Shown here piece by piece: positions 1 through 8,306 of a DNA stretch of 64,000 bases (positions are counted from its first letter, which is position 1; each line of letters starts with the position of its first letter). The translations under genes were made by a program, and so were the position numbers. Where the stretch lies: NCBI RefSeq assembly GCF_035944375.1, contig NZ_DASZBE010000025.1. One strand, given 5' to 3'. Below the pieces are notes generated by a model. That model had not been told where the DNA came from. It ran no database searches and worked only from the letters and a program-made list of their open reading frames with translations. Source of the DNA: Allobosea sp035944375 (lineage in GTDB: Bacteria; Pseudomonadota; Alphaproteobacteria; Rhizobiales; Beijerinckiaceae).

Positions 1-415
1 CCGGCGCATGCGTCTTGCCCTGCCGCGATAGGACGAGCCGCAGCGCCTCCTTCGTGCCGGTCTTGCCGACGGAGCCGGTGACCGCGACGACGCCGGCCTT
101 CAACTCCGCCCGGCGGACGCTGCCGGCCCGCTCCATGGCCTTGAGCACGTCGGGCACGATGGCGAGCGCGCCGCGGCCGGCGAACTGCTCCGCATGGGCC
201 TCGTCGACCACGACGAGCGCCGCGCCCTTTTCCAGGGCGGCAGCGACGAAGTCGTGCCCGTTGCGGGCCTCGCCGGTGATGGCGAAGAAGGCGTCGCCCG
301 GCTCCAGCGTGCGGGTGTCGATCGAGATGCCCGTGACGGCACTCGGGACCGCGCCATCGGCCCGCGCACCCAGCGCCGCGACCAGCTCGTCTCCGCTCCA
401 GAGAGGGGCGCTCAT
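1..415 (-). CDS. murF: UDP-N-acetylmuramoyl-tripeptide--D-alanyl-D-alanine ligase, N-terminal part
   Basis: MurF adds D-Ala-D-Ala to UDP-MurNAc-tripeptide, the last cytoplasmic step of muropeptide assembly. Only the first 138 or so codons are inside the window; the gene runs off the left edge. The reading starts at an ATG whose first bases overlap the murE stop (ATGA), and gives a protein beginning MSAPLWSGDELVAALG. A Mur-ligase N-terminal domain is followed by the ATP-binding loop GSVGKTGTKE at about residues 114-123, the MurF form of the Mur ligase P-loop. Its place directly after murE is the standard dcw order. The call is firm even though the gene is cut. Confidence 0.93.
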   Translation of the reverse strand, partial: MSAPLWSGDELVAALGARADGAVPSAVTGISIDTRTLEPGDAFFAITGEARNGHDFVAAALEKGAALVVVDEAHAEQFAGRGALAIVPDVLKAMERAGSVRRAELKAGVVAVTGSVGKTGTKEALRLVLSRQGKTHAP

Positions 416-1866
416 CCTGCGATCTCCGCGATAGCCGTCCGCACCACGTCCTGGTCGGAGAAGGGATAGGTCCGGTCGCCGATGATCTGGCCGGTTTCAT
501 GGCCCTTTCCGGCCACGACCAGAACATCGCCGGGGGCGAGCATCCGCACCGCAGCGTTGATCGCCTCGGCACGCCCGCCGATCTCCGTCAGCTTCGGCGA
601 CGCGGCCAGGATTTCGGCACGAATGGCGGCCGGGTCTTCGCTGCGCGGATTATCGTCGGTGACGATCGCGATGTCGGCTTTCTCCGCCGCGATCGCCCCC
701 ATCACCGGCCGCTTGCCGGTGTCACGGTCGCCGCCGCACCCGAAGACGCAGATCAGGCGCCCGGTCGCATAGCCGCGCAGGGTCGAGAGCACGGCCGCCA
801 GCGCGTCGGGCTTGTGTGCATAATCCACGACCACGAGACCGCCCCTCGCCTCGCCGACGCGCTCCAGCCGGCCAGCCACGCCAGTGAGCCCTGCGATCGC
901 CTGCAGGGCATGCTCGGGGTCGTCGCCGGTCGCAATGGCGAGCGCCGCGGCGACCAGCGCGTTGCCGGCCATGAAATCGCCGACCAGCGGCAGCGTCACG
1001 CGCTGCTCGCGGCCGTCGAGAGCCACCGTCAAATGCTGCGCAAAGCCGTCGCGGGCGCTCGCCACAAGCCGGATGGTCTCGCCCTTGCGGCCGATGCCGA
1101 TCAGCCGGTGTCCTGCGGCAAGGGCCGCATCGGCGGCCTCCTGCGCATAGGGCTCGTCGCGATTGATCACGACAGGCGCCCCCGTGGGAAGCAGCGTCCA
1201 GAGCCGCAGCTTGGCGGCGAGGTAGTCGGCCACCGTCGGATGGTAGTCGAGATGGTCGCGCCCCAGATTCAGGAAGGCGCCGGCAGCGAGCCTGACCCCG
1301 TCCAGCCGGTGCTGGTCGAGCCCGTGCGAGGAGGCTTCCATGGCGAGATGCGTCACACCTTCCCCGGCCAGCCGGTCGAGCGAGGCGTGCAGTGAGATCG
1401 GGTCCGGCGTCGTGAGCGAGCCGTAGTCGGCGCCCCTCGCGGTGACGATGCCGATGGTGCCGAGGCTTGCCGACTGATGGCCGAGCGACTGGAAGATCTG
1501 GCGGGTGAAATCGGCGACCGAAGACTTCCCGCTGGTGCCGGTGACAGCGACGATGGTCCCGGGCTGGCGCGGATGGATCTGCGCGGCGGCGAGCGACAGC
1601 GCGAGACGCGGCTCGGCGACTTCGGCGAAGGCGACGGCCGGGTCGAGCCCCTCCGGGCGCGGCCCGCCCGAGACGACCGCGATCGCCCCCTTGCCGACGG
1701 CATCGGCAATGAAGCGCGCGCCGTCCGCCTTGGCGCCCGCGAGCGCGACGAAGACCTCCCCCGGCGCCACCTTGCGGCTGTCGAAGGCGAGGCCCGCGAC
1801 CCGCCGCGACGCGTCGGCGGCGAAGGCGCCCGGAAACAGGCGGCCGAGTGTGAGGGCTTCTGTCAT
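412..1866 (-). CDS. murE: UDP-N-acetylmuramoyl-L-alanyl-D-glutamate--2,6-diaminopimelate ligase
   Basis: MurE adds the third residue of the peptidoglycan stem peptide in the cytoplasm. The 484-residue product has the usual length. The P-loop TGTSGKSS lies at about 109-116, and the motif DNPR at about 405-408 is the signature of MurE enzymes that use meso-diaminopimelate rather than lysine. The C-terminal ligase domain ends with a GKGHE block. The gene overlaps murF by four bases (ATGA) and follows ftsI after a short gap, so it is probably translated from the mraZ-led transcript. Confidence 0.97.
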   Translation of the reverse strand: MTEALTLGRLFPGAFAADASRRVAGLAFDSRKVAPGEVFVALAGAKADGARFIADAVGKGAIAVVSGGPRPEGLDPAVAFAEVAEPRLALSLAAAQIHPRQPGTIVAVTGTSGKSSVADFTRQIFQSLGHQSASLGTIGIVTARGADYGSLTTPDPISLHASLDRLAGEGVTHLAMEASSHGLDQHRLDGVRLAAGAFLNLGRDHLDYHPTVADYLAAKLRLWTLLPTGAPVVINRDEPYAQEAADAALAAGHRLIGIGRKGETIRLVASARDGFAQHLTVALDGREQRVTLPLVGDFMAGNALVAAALAIATGDDPEHALQAIAGLTGVAGRLERVGEARGGLVVVDYAHKPDALAAVLSTLRGYATGRLICVFGCGGDRDTGKRPVMGAIAAEKADIAIVTDDNPRSEDPAAIRAEILAASPKLTEIGGRAEAINAAVRMLAPGDVLVVAGKGHETGQIIGDRTYPFSDQDVVRTAIAEIAG

Positions 1867-1904
1867 GATCGCTCGCTAGCGTGGAGGCCGGCCCGCGGCA
1901 AGCG

Positions 1905-3677
1905 TCAGCGCGTGCCCCAGGCTCCCAGCCGCGCCATCAGCGGGAAGGGCTGCGCCGGCGCCTCGAAGCGCGGCGGCAGGCCCAGGATCGGCGCGGTGCG
2001 CTCGATCACCTTGCCGGTGGTGATGCCGGCGTTCCAGGCGGCGGTCGAGTAGCCGCCGCTCTCGGCGTAGCCCTTCGGCTCGTCATAGATGGCGAGGAAC
2101 AGGTATTTCGGCTTGTCGGACGGCGCGATCGCCGTGAAGGTCGTGAAGTTCTTGTTCTTCGCATAACGGCCATTGATGACCTTTTCGGCCGTGCCGGTCT
2201 TGCCGCCGACGAAATAGCCCGCGACATCCGCCTTGCGAGCCGAGCCCTTCTCACCGTTGAGCCGCATGATGAAGCGCATCGCCTCGGAGGTCTCGGGCTT
2301 GATCACCCGCACGCCGCTGCGCTTGGCCTCCTCTTCCGTCCGCTTGAGGAAGGTCGGCGTGATCAGCGTGCCGCCATTGACGAGCGCCGCGACGGCCGCC
2401 ATCGCCTGCAACGGCGCCACCGCGAGACCATGCCCGAAGGCGATCGTGGCCGTGTTGATCTCCCCCCAGCGCTGCGGGACGATCGGCGCGGCGCTTTCCG
2501 GCAGTTCCGTCGTCATGCGGTCGAGCTGCATCATCTTGCGCAGGAAGGCCTTGTGGCCCTCGACGCCGACGGCGAGCGCCATCTTGATCGAGCCCATATT
2601 GGACGAGTGCAGGAAGACCTCCGGGACGGTCAGCGTCCGACCCGTTCCATGATACTCACGGATGACCTGCCGGCCGAACCGCATCATGCCGCCCGCGGTC
2701 GAATAGCTCGAATTGATGTTGGCCTTGCCGGAATCGAGCGCCATCGCAATGGTCAGCGCCTTGAAGGTCGAACCCATCTCGTAGACGCCGACATTCATCC
2801 GGTTGATCCGGTCCTTCTCCAGCGCATCGACCGGGTTGCCGGGGTCGAAATCGGGCAGCGACACCAGCGCGATCATTTCGCCGGTGTTGACGTCCATGAT
2901 CGCGCCGGCGGCGGCGATGGCCCGGTACTTCTCGATGCCCTTGGCGAGCTCGTCGCGCAGGGCGTGCTGCACGCGCAGGTCGATCGACAGCGCCATCGGC
3001 TTGAGATCGGATGATTCCGTCGCCAGGCCCGCGCCGTTCAGGTCCTGCAGACCCTGCGAGTCGATGTATTTCTCGATGCCGGCGATGCCGACATTGTCGA
3101 CATTGGCGAAACCGAGCACATGGGCGGCCGCCGTCCCGTTGGGATAGACCCGCTTGTTCTCGGGCACGAAGCCGACGCCGGGAATGCCGAGCCGGTGGAC
3201 CTCGGCCTGCTGGCGCGGCGTGATCTCGCGCTTGACCCAGACGAAGCCCTTCTTGGTGCCGAGCTTGTCGCGCAGATCCTTGGCGTCGAGATCGGGCAGG
3301 ACGGCGGTGAGCAGTTCCGTGGCCTCGTCCTTGTCGAGGATCTTCCGCGGCTCGGCGAAGACGGAGACGGTGCGGATATCGGTCGCCATCACCTCGCCGT
3401 TGCGATCGACGATGTCGGGTCGCGCGGCCGAGATCGCGGTCGAGGTGGCGCGGCGCAGGCCGACCTGCTCGTTGGGCAGCGTCGCGAGCATGACCAGGCG
3501 CCCCGTGATCGCGAGGAACAGCACCGAGAAGCCGAGGATCACGAGGCCGACGCGCGGTTGGCTCTTCTCGCCGCTCATGCGGAAGACGTCCCTCAGCGCA
3601 CCGAGACGGTGCCGGGGCGCGGCATCCGCCACGTTCTCGGCCACGCCCTCGGTGGCCTTCGTCGCGGTCTCGCTCAT
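1905..3677 (-). CDS. ftsI: Septal peptidoglycan transpeptidase, penicillin-binding protein 3
   Basis: FtsI cross-links peptidoglycan at the division septum. The 590-residue product has a cytoplasmic tail, one membrane segment at about 43-66, a dimerisation domain, and a transpeptidase domain with all three active-site motifs: STFK (Ser303, Lys306), SSN at 358-360 and KTG at 493-495. The open frame extends further upstream, but that extension only shadows ftsL. The ATG chosen overlaps the ftsL stop (ATGA), and the protein then begins MSETATKATEG. It lies between ftsL and murE as in other dcw clusters. The acidic/alanine-rich tail before the membrane segment is somewhat long. Confidence 0.96.
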   Translation of the reverse strand: MSETATKATEGVAENVADAAPRHRLGALRDVFRMSGEKSQPRVGLVILGFSVLFLAITGRLVMLATLPNEQVGLRRATSTAISAARPDIVDRNGEVMATDIRTVSVFAEPRKILDKDEATELLTAVLPDLDAKDLRDKLGTKKGFVWVKREITPRQQAEVHRLGIPGVGFVPENKRVYPNGTAAAHVLGFANVDNVGIAGIEKYIDSQGLQDLNGAGLATESSDLKPMALSIDLRVQHALRDELAKGIEKYRAIAAAGAIMDVNTGEMIALVSLPDFDPGNPVDALEKDRINRMNVGVYEMGSTFKALTIAMALDSGKANINSSYSTAGGMMRFGRQVIREYHGTGRTLTVPEVFLHSSNMGSIKMALAVGVEGHKAFLRKMMQLDRMTTELPESAAPIVPQRWGEINTATIAFGHGLAVAPLQAMAAVAALVNGGTLITPTFLKRTEEEAKRSGVRVIKPETSEAMRFIMRLNGEKGSARKADVAGYFVGGKTGTAEKVINGRYAKNKNFTTFTAIAPSDKPKYLFLAIYDEPKGYAESGGYSTAAWNAGITTGKVIERTAPILGLPPRFEAPAQPFPLMARLGAWGTR

Positions 3678-4060
3678 GGGCGGCCTCCCGGCGTCGTGGC
3701 GCTCGGCTTGCGATCCCTCGGGGTCTCGGTGGGAAGTCCGAGGCCGAGATCCTCGAGCTTGCGGCCGATGGCGTCGACCTTCGGTCCGCGAATGGGCACG
3801 TCGGACATGCGCACCACCTGCGTCACCGAGAAGGGCTGCAGGTCGAGATGCCGCTCCGCCAGAGCCTGCAGCCGGTCGGGGCGGTTGAGGAACTGCCACT
3901 CGGCCTTCAGCACCGCGATCGCGTCCCGCTCGCGATGGATCTTCATGCGGATTTTCTGGACCTGCTCGGCCTCGAGCGTGGTCTCGTACTTGATCGTGTA
4001 TGCGTAGAAGGCCGAGGAGACGAGCGCGCCGATCGCGACGACATGCAGCAGCTTGATCAT
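3674..4060 (-). CDS. ftsL: Cell division protein FtsL
   Basis: FtsL is a small bitopic divisome protein that works with FtsB and FtsQ to activate septal synthesis. The 128-residue product has one N-terminal membrane segment (about residues 4-22) and a heptad-rich periplasmic helix containing ERDAIAVLKAEWQFLNRPDR, which is typical of alphaproteobacterial FtsL. The C-terminal tail is proline-rich. It overlaps rsmH at its start and ftsI at its end by four bases each, suggesting translational coupling. FtsL sequences are weakly conserved, so the call rests on topology plus position. Confidence 0.9.
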   Translation of the reverse strand: MIKLLHVVAIGALVSSAFYAYTIKYETTLEAEQVQKIRMKIHRERDAIAVLKAEWQFLNRPDRLQALAERHLDLQPFSVTQVVRMSDVPIRGPKVDAIGRKLEDLGLGLPTETPRDRKPSATTPGGRP

Positions 4061-5115
4061 GCGCGAGGCCTCCGGCGGGGCTGCGGCTCGGGCAGGCCGG
4101 CCAGCGCGACGAGATCGGGATCGGCCGGACGCGGGGGCGCCTCGTTGCGCGCCGCCGCCCGCAACTTGGCCGAGCGGGCGCGCGGATTGAGCCGCATCTC
4201 GGCCTCCGACGGCGCGACGGGCCCGCGGCTGACCAGGCTGAAGGTCGGCTGGGACGCAGCCACCACCGGCGCATGGCGCGAGCCCGCCGGTGCGCGACCC
4301 GATCGCTCGGCCAGAAACTGCTTGACGATGCGATCCTCGAGCGAGTGGAAGGTCACGACCACGAGCCGCCCGCCCGGCGCCAGCACGCTCTCGGCCGCGT
4401 GCAGCGCGCGCACCAGCTCGCCCAGCTCGTCGTTGACCGCGATCCGCAGCGACTGGAACACGCGCGTCGCCGGATGCGCCCCGCCGGGTTCCGCCCAGAC
4501 GATGCCGGCGACGAGTTCGGCGAGCTGCTTTGTCGTCGTCAGCGGGGCCTTGCGACGGGCCTCGATGATCGCGCGCGCCACGGCGCGGGAACGCCGCTCC
4601 TCGCCATAGTGATAGAAGATGTCGGCGAGGACGCCCTCCTCCGCCTCGTTGACGAGATCGGCGGCGCTGCGCCCCTCGCGGCCCATACGCATGTCGAGCG
4701 GGCCGTCGAAGCGGAAGGAGAAGCCGCGCTCGGCCTGGTCGATCTGCATGGAGGACACGCCGATGTCGAGCACGATGCCGTCGAGCGGCACGCGCCCAAA
4801 GCGCTGCGCCTCCTCCGCCAATTCACCGAAGCAGGCCTGCGCCAGCGTCAGCCGGCCGTGCATCTCGGCGACGAGCCCCGCGCCTCCGGTGATCGCGGTC
4901 GGATCCCGGTCGAGCGCGAGCAGGCTGGCATCCGGCGCGGCCTCGAGAATCGCGCAGGCATAGCCCCCGGCCCCGAAGGTTCCGTCGAGATAGCGCCCGC
5001 CCGGCCGCGGCGCGAGCGCGCTAAGCACCTCGGCGAGCAGCACCGGCACATGCGGCGCGCCGGCCTCGGCAGGCTCTTCGGCCCGTCGGCCACGCGTTTG
5101 CGAGCGCCCCGGCAT
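4057..5115 (-). CDS. rsmH: 16S rRNA (cytosine(1402)-N(4))-methyltransferase RsmH (MraW)
   Basis: RsmH methylates N4 of C1402 in the ribosomal decoding centre using S-adenosylmethionine. The 352-residue product contains the SAM-binding motif DGTFGAGGY (about 44-52) and the family blocks HVPVLLAEV near the N-terminus and VVTFHSLEDRIVK in the C-terminal half. A start much further upstream is open in frame but covers mraZ. The ATG at 5115 overlaps the mraZ stop (TGATG) and gives the normal length. The last 60 residues are rich in Arg, Pro and Ala, as often in Rhizobiales. Confidence 0.96.
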   Translation of the reverse strand: MPGRSQTRGRRAEEPAEAGAPHVPVLLAEVLSALAPRPGGRYLDGTFGAGGYACAILEAAPDASLLALDRDPTAITGGAGLVAEMHGRLTLAQACFGELAEEAQRFGRVPLDGIVLDIGVSSMQIDQAERGFSFRFDGPLDMRMGREGRSAADLVNEAEEGVLADIFYHYGEERRSRAVARAIIEARRKAPLTTTKQLAELVAGIVWAEPGGAHPATRVFQSLRIAVNDELGELVRALHAAESVLAPGGRLVVVTFHSLEDRIVKQFLAERSGRAPAGSRHAPVVAASQPTFSLVSRGPVAPSEAEMRLNPRARSAKLRAAARNEAPPRPADPDLVALAGLPEPQPRRRPRA

Positions 5116-5588
5116 CAGCCCGCGCCTCCGGAAACCGGAGGCGCGACGCTCAGCGCCCGCTTGACGTCGCGCAGCTTCGCCCTGGCCGCTTCGAGATGCG
5201 TCCGGAACCGCTCCGGTTCCCAGATCTGGAATTTGTGGCCATGCCCGACGAAGGTCACCGTATCGGTGACCCCTGTATGAGCCCGCAGCGCCTCGCTCAG
5301 CATGATGCGGCCCTCCGGGTCCATTTTCAGCACCTCCGAGGTGCCGTTCAGCGCCGTCGACAGCGATTCCCACTCCTCGGAGAAGGGCGAGAAGCGCGCC
5401 AGGATATCGTCGATCGTCCGGCGCAGGGCGTGCCCGCCGGCATCGAAAGCCGCGAGTTCCAGCGCGGGATGAACATAGAGGCCCTCGTAGCCATCCTTCG
5501 CCAGGACGGCCCGAAAGCTCGAGGGAATGGAGACGCGGCCCTTCGCATCGAGCCGGTTGGTGAAATTCGAGACGAAGCGGTCCGTCAA
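5115..5588 (-). CDS. mraZ: Transcriptional regulator MraZ
   Basis: MraZ is a DNA-binding protein of the SpoVT/AbrB fold that represses its own dcw operon in bacteria where it has been studied. The 157-residue product carries two AbrB-like units, marked by DAKGRVSIP near residue 14 and DPEGRIMLS near residue 90. It is the first gene of the cluster. A set of TGGG repeats with 10-base spacing lies about 160-180 bases upstream, matching the known MraZ target, so autoregulation is likely. Confidence 0.96.
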   Translation of the reverse strand: MTDRFVSNFTNRLDAKGRVSIPSSFRAVLAKDGYEGLYVHPALELAAFDAGGHALRRTIDDILARFSPFSEEWESLSTALNGTSEVLKMDPEGRIMLSEALRAHTGVTDTVTFVGHGHKFQIWEPERFRTHLEAARAKLRDVKRALSVAPPVSGGAG

Positions 5589-5746
5589 CGCCGCCTCCCG
5601 GCCTGCTTTTCACCCGGGCGCCGGCCGACGCGCTTGGCGGGGCGGTAGCCCCCCGTCGAAGCAGGCAAAGGGCAACCTTCGACCAGTTTCCGCGCGGCAC
5701 ACGGACCCTGATCTGGCGGCTGCTTGCCGGCTTCGACGGGATAATT

Positions 5747-5776
5747 TGGGATAGCATGGGCCTTTATGGGCGTCAA
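5747..5776 (-). promoter_or_regulatory. Probable mraZ promoter overlapped by MraZ operator repeats
   Basis: On the plus strand, TGGG occurs at 5747-5750, 5757-5760 and 5767-5770, an exact 10-base period. This fits the published MraZ target of TGGGN repeats separated by 5 bases. On the minus strand the same stretch reads as a plausible sigma-70 promoter for mraZ: TTGACG (5771-5776), a 17-base spacer, then TATCCC (5748-5753). The repeats therefore sit in the spacer and on the -10, where bound MraZ would block RNA polymerase. The -10 match is weak and the start site is not proven. Confidence 0.72.
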
Positions 5777-6198
5777 CGGAATCGGATGGTCACAGCCGCG
5801 GCGAGGAGGCGCTCACGGCATCACAGCCCGTTAAGGTTAAGTATCCGTAACCACGCGCGATTCCGCCGCGGCGCCGAGCCGGACGCCGAACACCCCTCTC
5901 CCGAGCCACCCAAAAAACTTGTCCTGTTTCATTCCCGAGCGACGGACGCGAGAAGCGCTTCGCGCGCCCGCGATGGTGACTGCAACTGCATTCCCGCAGG
6001 AGTTGAGCGCAACACGAGGGGCAAACATGGATCGGGAGCCGCCGGGCGGCATCGCAAGCCCGGGCGGCCGCCGGTTCCCGGCGCGATCGGAACCTTTAGC
6101 CACCCCAGCGCTTCCCAAAAAAGTCGCCTCGCAACGGAGGGCGGAGGCAGCCCTCGACCAAGGGCAGACGGCACTATCGACACCCCACCGCGAAACAC
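5777..6198. other. Intergenic stretch between the dcw operon and ohr
   Basis: About 420 bases with no convincing gene. Frames on both strands stay open but lack family resemblance and a good ribosome site, and the longer ones run into ohr. A TTAAGGTTAAG direct repeat lies near 5831-5841, a short palindrome GAAGCGCTTC near 5951, and an A-run at 6116-6122. It probably holds upstream promoter DNA for the divergent mraZ and ohr units. Confidence 0.5.
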
Positions 6199-6244
6199 GC
6201 GATTTGATCGTTGACAATTTAATTGTGCGCGATTTAAATTGCGC
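6199..6244 (+). promoter_or_regulatory. OhrR-type operator cluster upstream of ohr
   Basis: Three elements are packed here: GCGATTTGATCG (6199-6210), the perfect palindrome ACAATT-T-AATTGT (6214-6226), and GCGCGATTTAAATTGCGC (6227-6244), a near-perfect palindrome around ATTTAAAT. The middle one matches the TACAATT-AATTGTA box described for Bacillus OhrR. The first and third share half-sites with the region upstream of the ohrR gene at 31.1 kb. The cluster lies 54-99 bases before the ohr start. Control by OhrR is an inference from these matches. Confidence 0.7.
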
Positions 6245-6297
6245 CGAGATCAATGCCGCGGACTCCGTGCCGCGGCCCAAGAGCGAAGGAACGCGTC

Positions 6298-6720
6298 ATG
6301 AATATCCTCTATACCGCCCACGGCTCCGCCACCGGCGGCCGCGAAGGCAAGGCCTCGACCGACACCGGCAACATTGCGGTCGTGCTCAACACGCCCAAGG
6401 AGATGGGCGGCAGTGGCGGCGAGGGCACCAATCCCGAGCAGCTCTTTTCGATGGGCTACTCGGCCTGCTTCCTCGGCGCGCTCAAATTCGTCGCCGGCAA
6501 GGAGAAGGTGAAGATCCCCGACGATGCGAAGGTCAGCGCCGATGTCGGCATCGGCCCGCGCGACGACGGCGGCGGCTTCGGACTGGCGGTCAAGCTCACC
6601 GTCTCGGTTCCGGGCGTCGACAAGGCCGTGGTCGAGGATCTCGTCCAGAAGGCCCACATCGTGTGCCCCTATTCGCACGCGACCAAAGGCAACATCGACG
6701 TCGATCTGAAGGTGGCGTGA
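6298..6720 (+). CDS. ohr: Organic hydroperoxide resistance protein Ohr (OsmC/Ohr family)
   Basis: Ohr is a cytoplasmic thiol peroxidase that reduces organic and fatty-acid hydroperoxides with lipoylated proteins as electron donors. The 140-residue product has the two redox cysteines of the family (Cys57 in YSACFLGA and Cys123 in VCPYSHAT) plus the conserved Arg15 and Glu47 that order the active site. An in-frame upstream start adds 15 residues, but the ATG chosen has a GAAGGA ribosome site and starts the protein at the normal MNILYTA position. The gene stands alone, with palindromic operators upstream. Confidence 0.96.
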   Translation: MNILYTAHGSATGGREGKASTDTGNIAVVLNTPKEMGGSGGEGTNPEQLFSMGYSACFLGALKFVAGKEKVKIPDDAKVSADVGIGPRDDGGGFGLAVKLTVSVPGVDKAVVEDLVQKAHIVCPYSHATKGNIDVDLKVA

Positions 6721-6862
6721 CGCCGACGGGGCTCGCAGGGGCTCGACGCAATTCGCTCCGGCGAGTCGGATGGAGCGATGTTCGACAACCGGAGCGGAGC
6801 GGACATCTGGTCCGTGAGCACCGGAAGCGCAGGACATCGCTTCAGCCGGCCGCCGGAGTAGA

Positions 6863-7273
6863 ATTGCCAGCCGGCCTGTAAGCCGGGTTCTGGATGGCCG
6901 GAGGATGTCTCCCCCGACGTGACGGCCATTCCTCTGGGACGCGCATTGCTGCGCGCCTCGAGCAACCAACCCGGACGACCAGGCCCGGAAAAGGCCCCTC
7001 CCCGCTCGCGCGAAAAGCATCGTCCCTATTCGGTTTTGCTCCCGGTGGGGCTTGCCATGCCGTCCCCGTTGCCGGGTCCGCGGTGCGCTCTTACCGCACC
7101 TTTTCACCCTTACCTGCGAGCCGAGGCACGCAGGCGGTTCGATCTCTGTGGCGCTGTCCCTGGGGTCACCCCCGCCGGACGTTATCCGGCACCGTTTTTC
7201 CGTGGAGCCCGGACTTTCCTCCCCCACGAGAACCTGCGTTCCCACGAGAGCGGCCGTCCGGCCGACTGGCGGG
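6863..7273 (-). ncRNA. rnpB: RNase P RNA, class A
   Basis: This is the catalytic RNA of RNase P, which trims tRNA 5' ends. Read on the minus strand it contains the class A core GAGGAAAGTCCGGGCTCC near the 5' end and, near the 3' end, CAGAACCCGGCTTACAGG. The two ends pair to form helix P1: GCCAGTCGGCC (7260-7270) with GGCCGGCTGGC (6866-6876), allowing one G-U pair. The length of about 400 nt is normal. Open frames across this stretch are not genes. The ends are placed from the P1 pairing and may be off by a few bases. Confidence 0.95.
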
Positions 7274-7335
7274 AGGGCTAGTGCGCGCTCCCGGCGGCTG
7301 CGTCAAGGCGAGCGGCCGGAAAGCGGACGGGTTGT

Positions 7336-7953
7336 TCAGTTGCTGGCGGTCATGGTGCGGACCTTGGCGCAATAGGTCCGGTTGGCGCCGTTCATGCGCG
7401 TCGCCATATGCCCGCTCTGATACTTCATGACGGTGCGGCAGGTGTCGCCACCGGCGGCGCGGTAGGCCATCGCGAGGTATTTCATCGCGTAGCGGGCGTT
7501 GGTCTCCGGATCGAGCAGACCACCGGCCCCGCCGGTATAGCCCATGCCCCGCGCCGTCTGGTGACGGATCTGCATGAGGCCATAATTGCCGGCATTGGCT
7601 GCGCGGGGGTTGTAGCGGCTCTCGATCCGCACCACCGCATCCGCCAGCGAGAAGGGCACGCCATTGGCCGCCGCATGGCGCGCGACCAGCGCCTTCAGCC
7701 CCTCCGAACCGGCCGGAGCGGCCAGGGCGGCGCGGACCGGCTTCGCCACCTTCTCTTCTGCGGGCTCCGCCTCGGCGGCAGCGACGCCTGGCTTGGTCTC
7801 CCCGGCTTCGGCGGCCTTCTCCTTCCGGATCTCGGCCTCGCGGACGATGAACGCCCGGGCATCCGTCTCGTCATTGACCTGGGCCTGAGCCGACGGAAGG
7901 GAGACGAGGCAAATCGCGAAGGCGGCGGCCGCGCCGCAGGATGTATACTTCAT
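7336..7953 (-). CDS. Exported lytic transglycosylase, SLT domain
   Basis: A 205-residue exported protein likely to cleave peptidoglycan glycan strands non-hydrolytically. A signal peptide covers residues 1-24 with a likely cut after AQA. A charged, Ala/Glu-rich linker follows to about residue 80, then a compact SLT domain with catalytic Glu111 in the RIESRYNP block and the GLMQI motif that follows it. The family's usual Tyr motif is present in NARYAMKYLA. It stands alone. The substrate details and whether it serves a secretion apparatus cannot be told from the sequence. Confidence 0.85.
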   Translation of the reverse strand: MKYTSCGAAAAFAICLVSLPSAQAQVNDETDARAFIVREAEIRKEKAAEAGETKPGVAAAEAEPAEEKVAKPVRAALAAPAGSEGLKALVARHAAANGVPFSLADAVVRIESRYNPRAANAGNYGLMQIRHQTARGMGYTGGAGGLLDPETNARYAMKYLAMAYRAAGGDTCRTVMKYQSGHMATRMNGANRTYCAKVRTMTASN

Positions 7954-8306
7954 GATCGACTGAACCTTTGCTACCGCCTCTTGGCTGGGAGGCGCAGTCC
8001 AGTGCGCAGTAAATGTGACCAGAATCTGTCCCGCGATTCGGAAATTGGCTCGCTAATGACCCCGAGCTCAAGACTACACGATGCTCTACTATGAAGTATT
8101 GAGGTCGCCGCTCTACCTCGCAGGCGCCGGGCTCGTGCCCGTCCGCCGTGTATTCGAGCCGGCTCGGGACTTTGTGCCGCATTTTCGCCATCATTGAGGT
8201 TTGCGACTCGATAACGCGTCGATTCCGGCGCGATCGCTGTGTCCGCACCCGGGGCTTGCCGCTATCATCGCCGGCGTTCCGCAGGCCCGGGGGAGTCGCC
8301 TCAATC
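7954..8306. other. Intergenic stretch between two divergent genes
   Basis: About 350 bases between the minus-strand transglycosylase and the plus-strand J-protein. It is visibly less GC-rich in its middle (around 8020-8100), as expected for two divergent promoters. An upstream in-frame extension of the J-protein covers the right third but has no family similarity. No RNA gene or repeat was recognised. Confidence 0.45.

Noticed and set aside
1905..4274. A longer ftsI starting at 4274
   Set aside because: The extra residues are ftsL and rsmH read out of frame. The start overlapping the ftsL stop is standard.
5831..5851. A possible CtrA site (TTAAGGTTAAG then TAAC)
   Set aside because: The spacing does not give TTAA-N7-TTAA with a good second half. 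The match is too weak to call.
5919..6881. A 320-codon plus-strand frame through the ohr gene
   Set aside because: It reads ohr in another frame and runs through its operators. ohr itself is certain.
6894..7430. Open frames across 6.9-7.4 kb on the plus strand
   Set aside because: They lie over the class A RNase P RNA gene, whose core sequences and P1 pairing explain the region.
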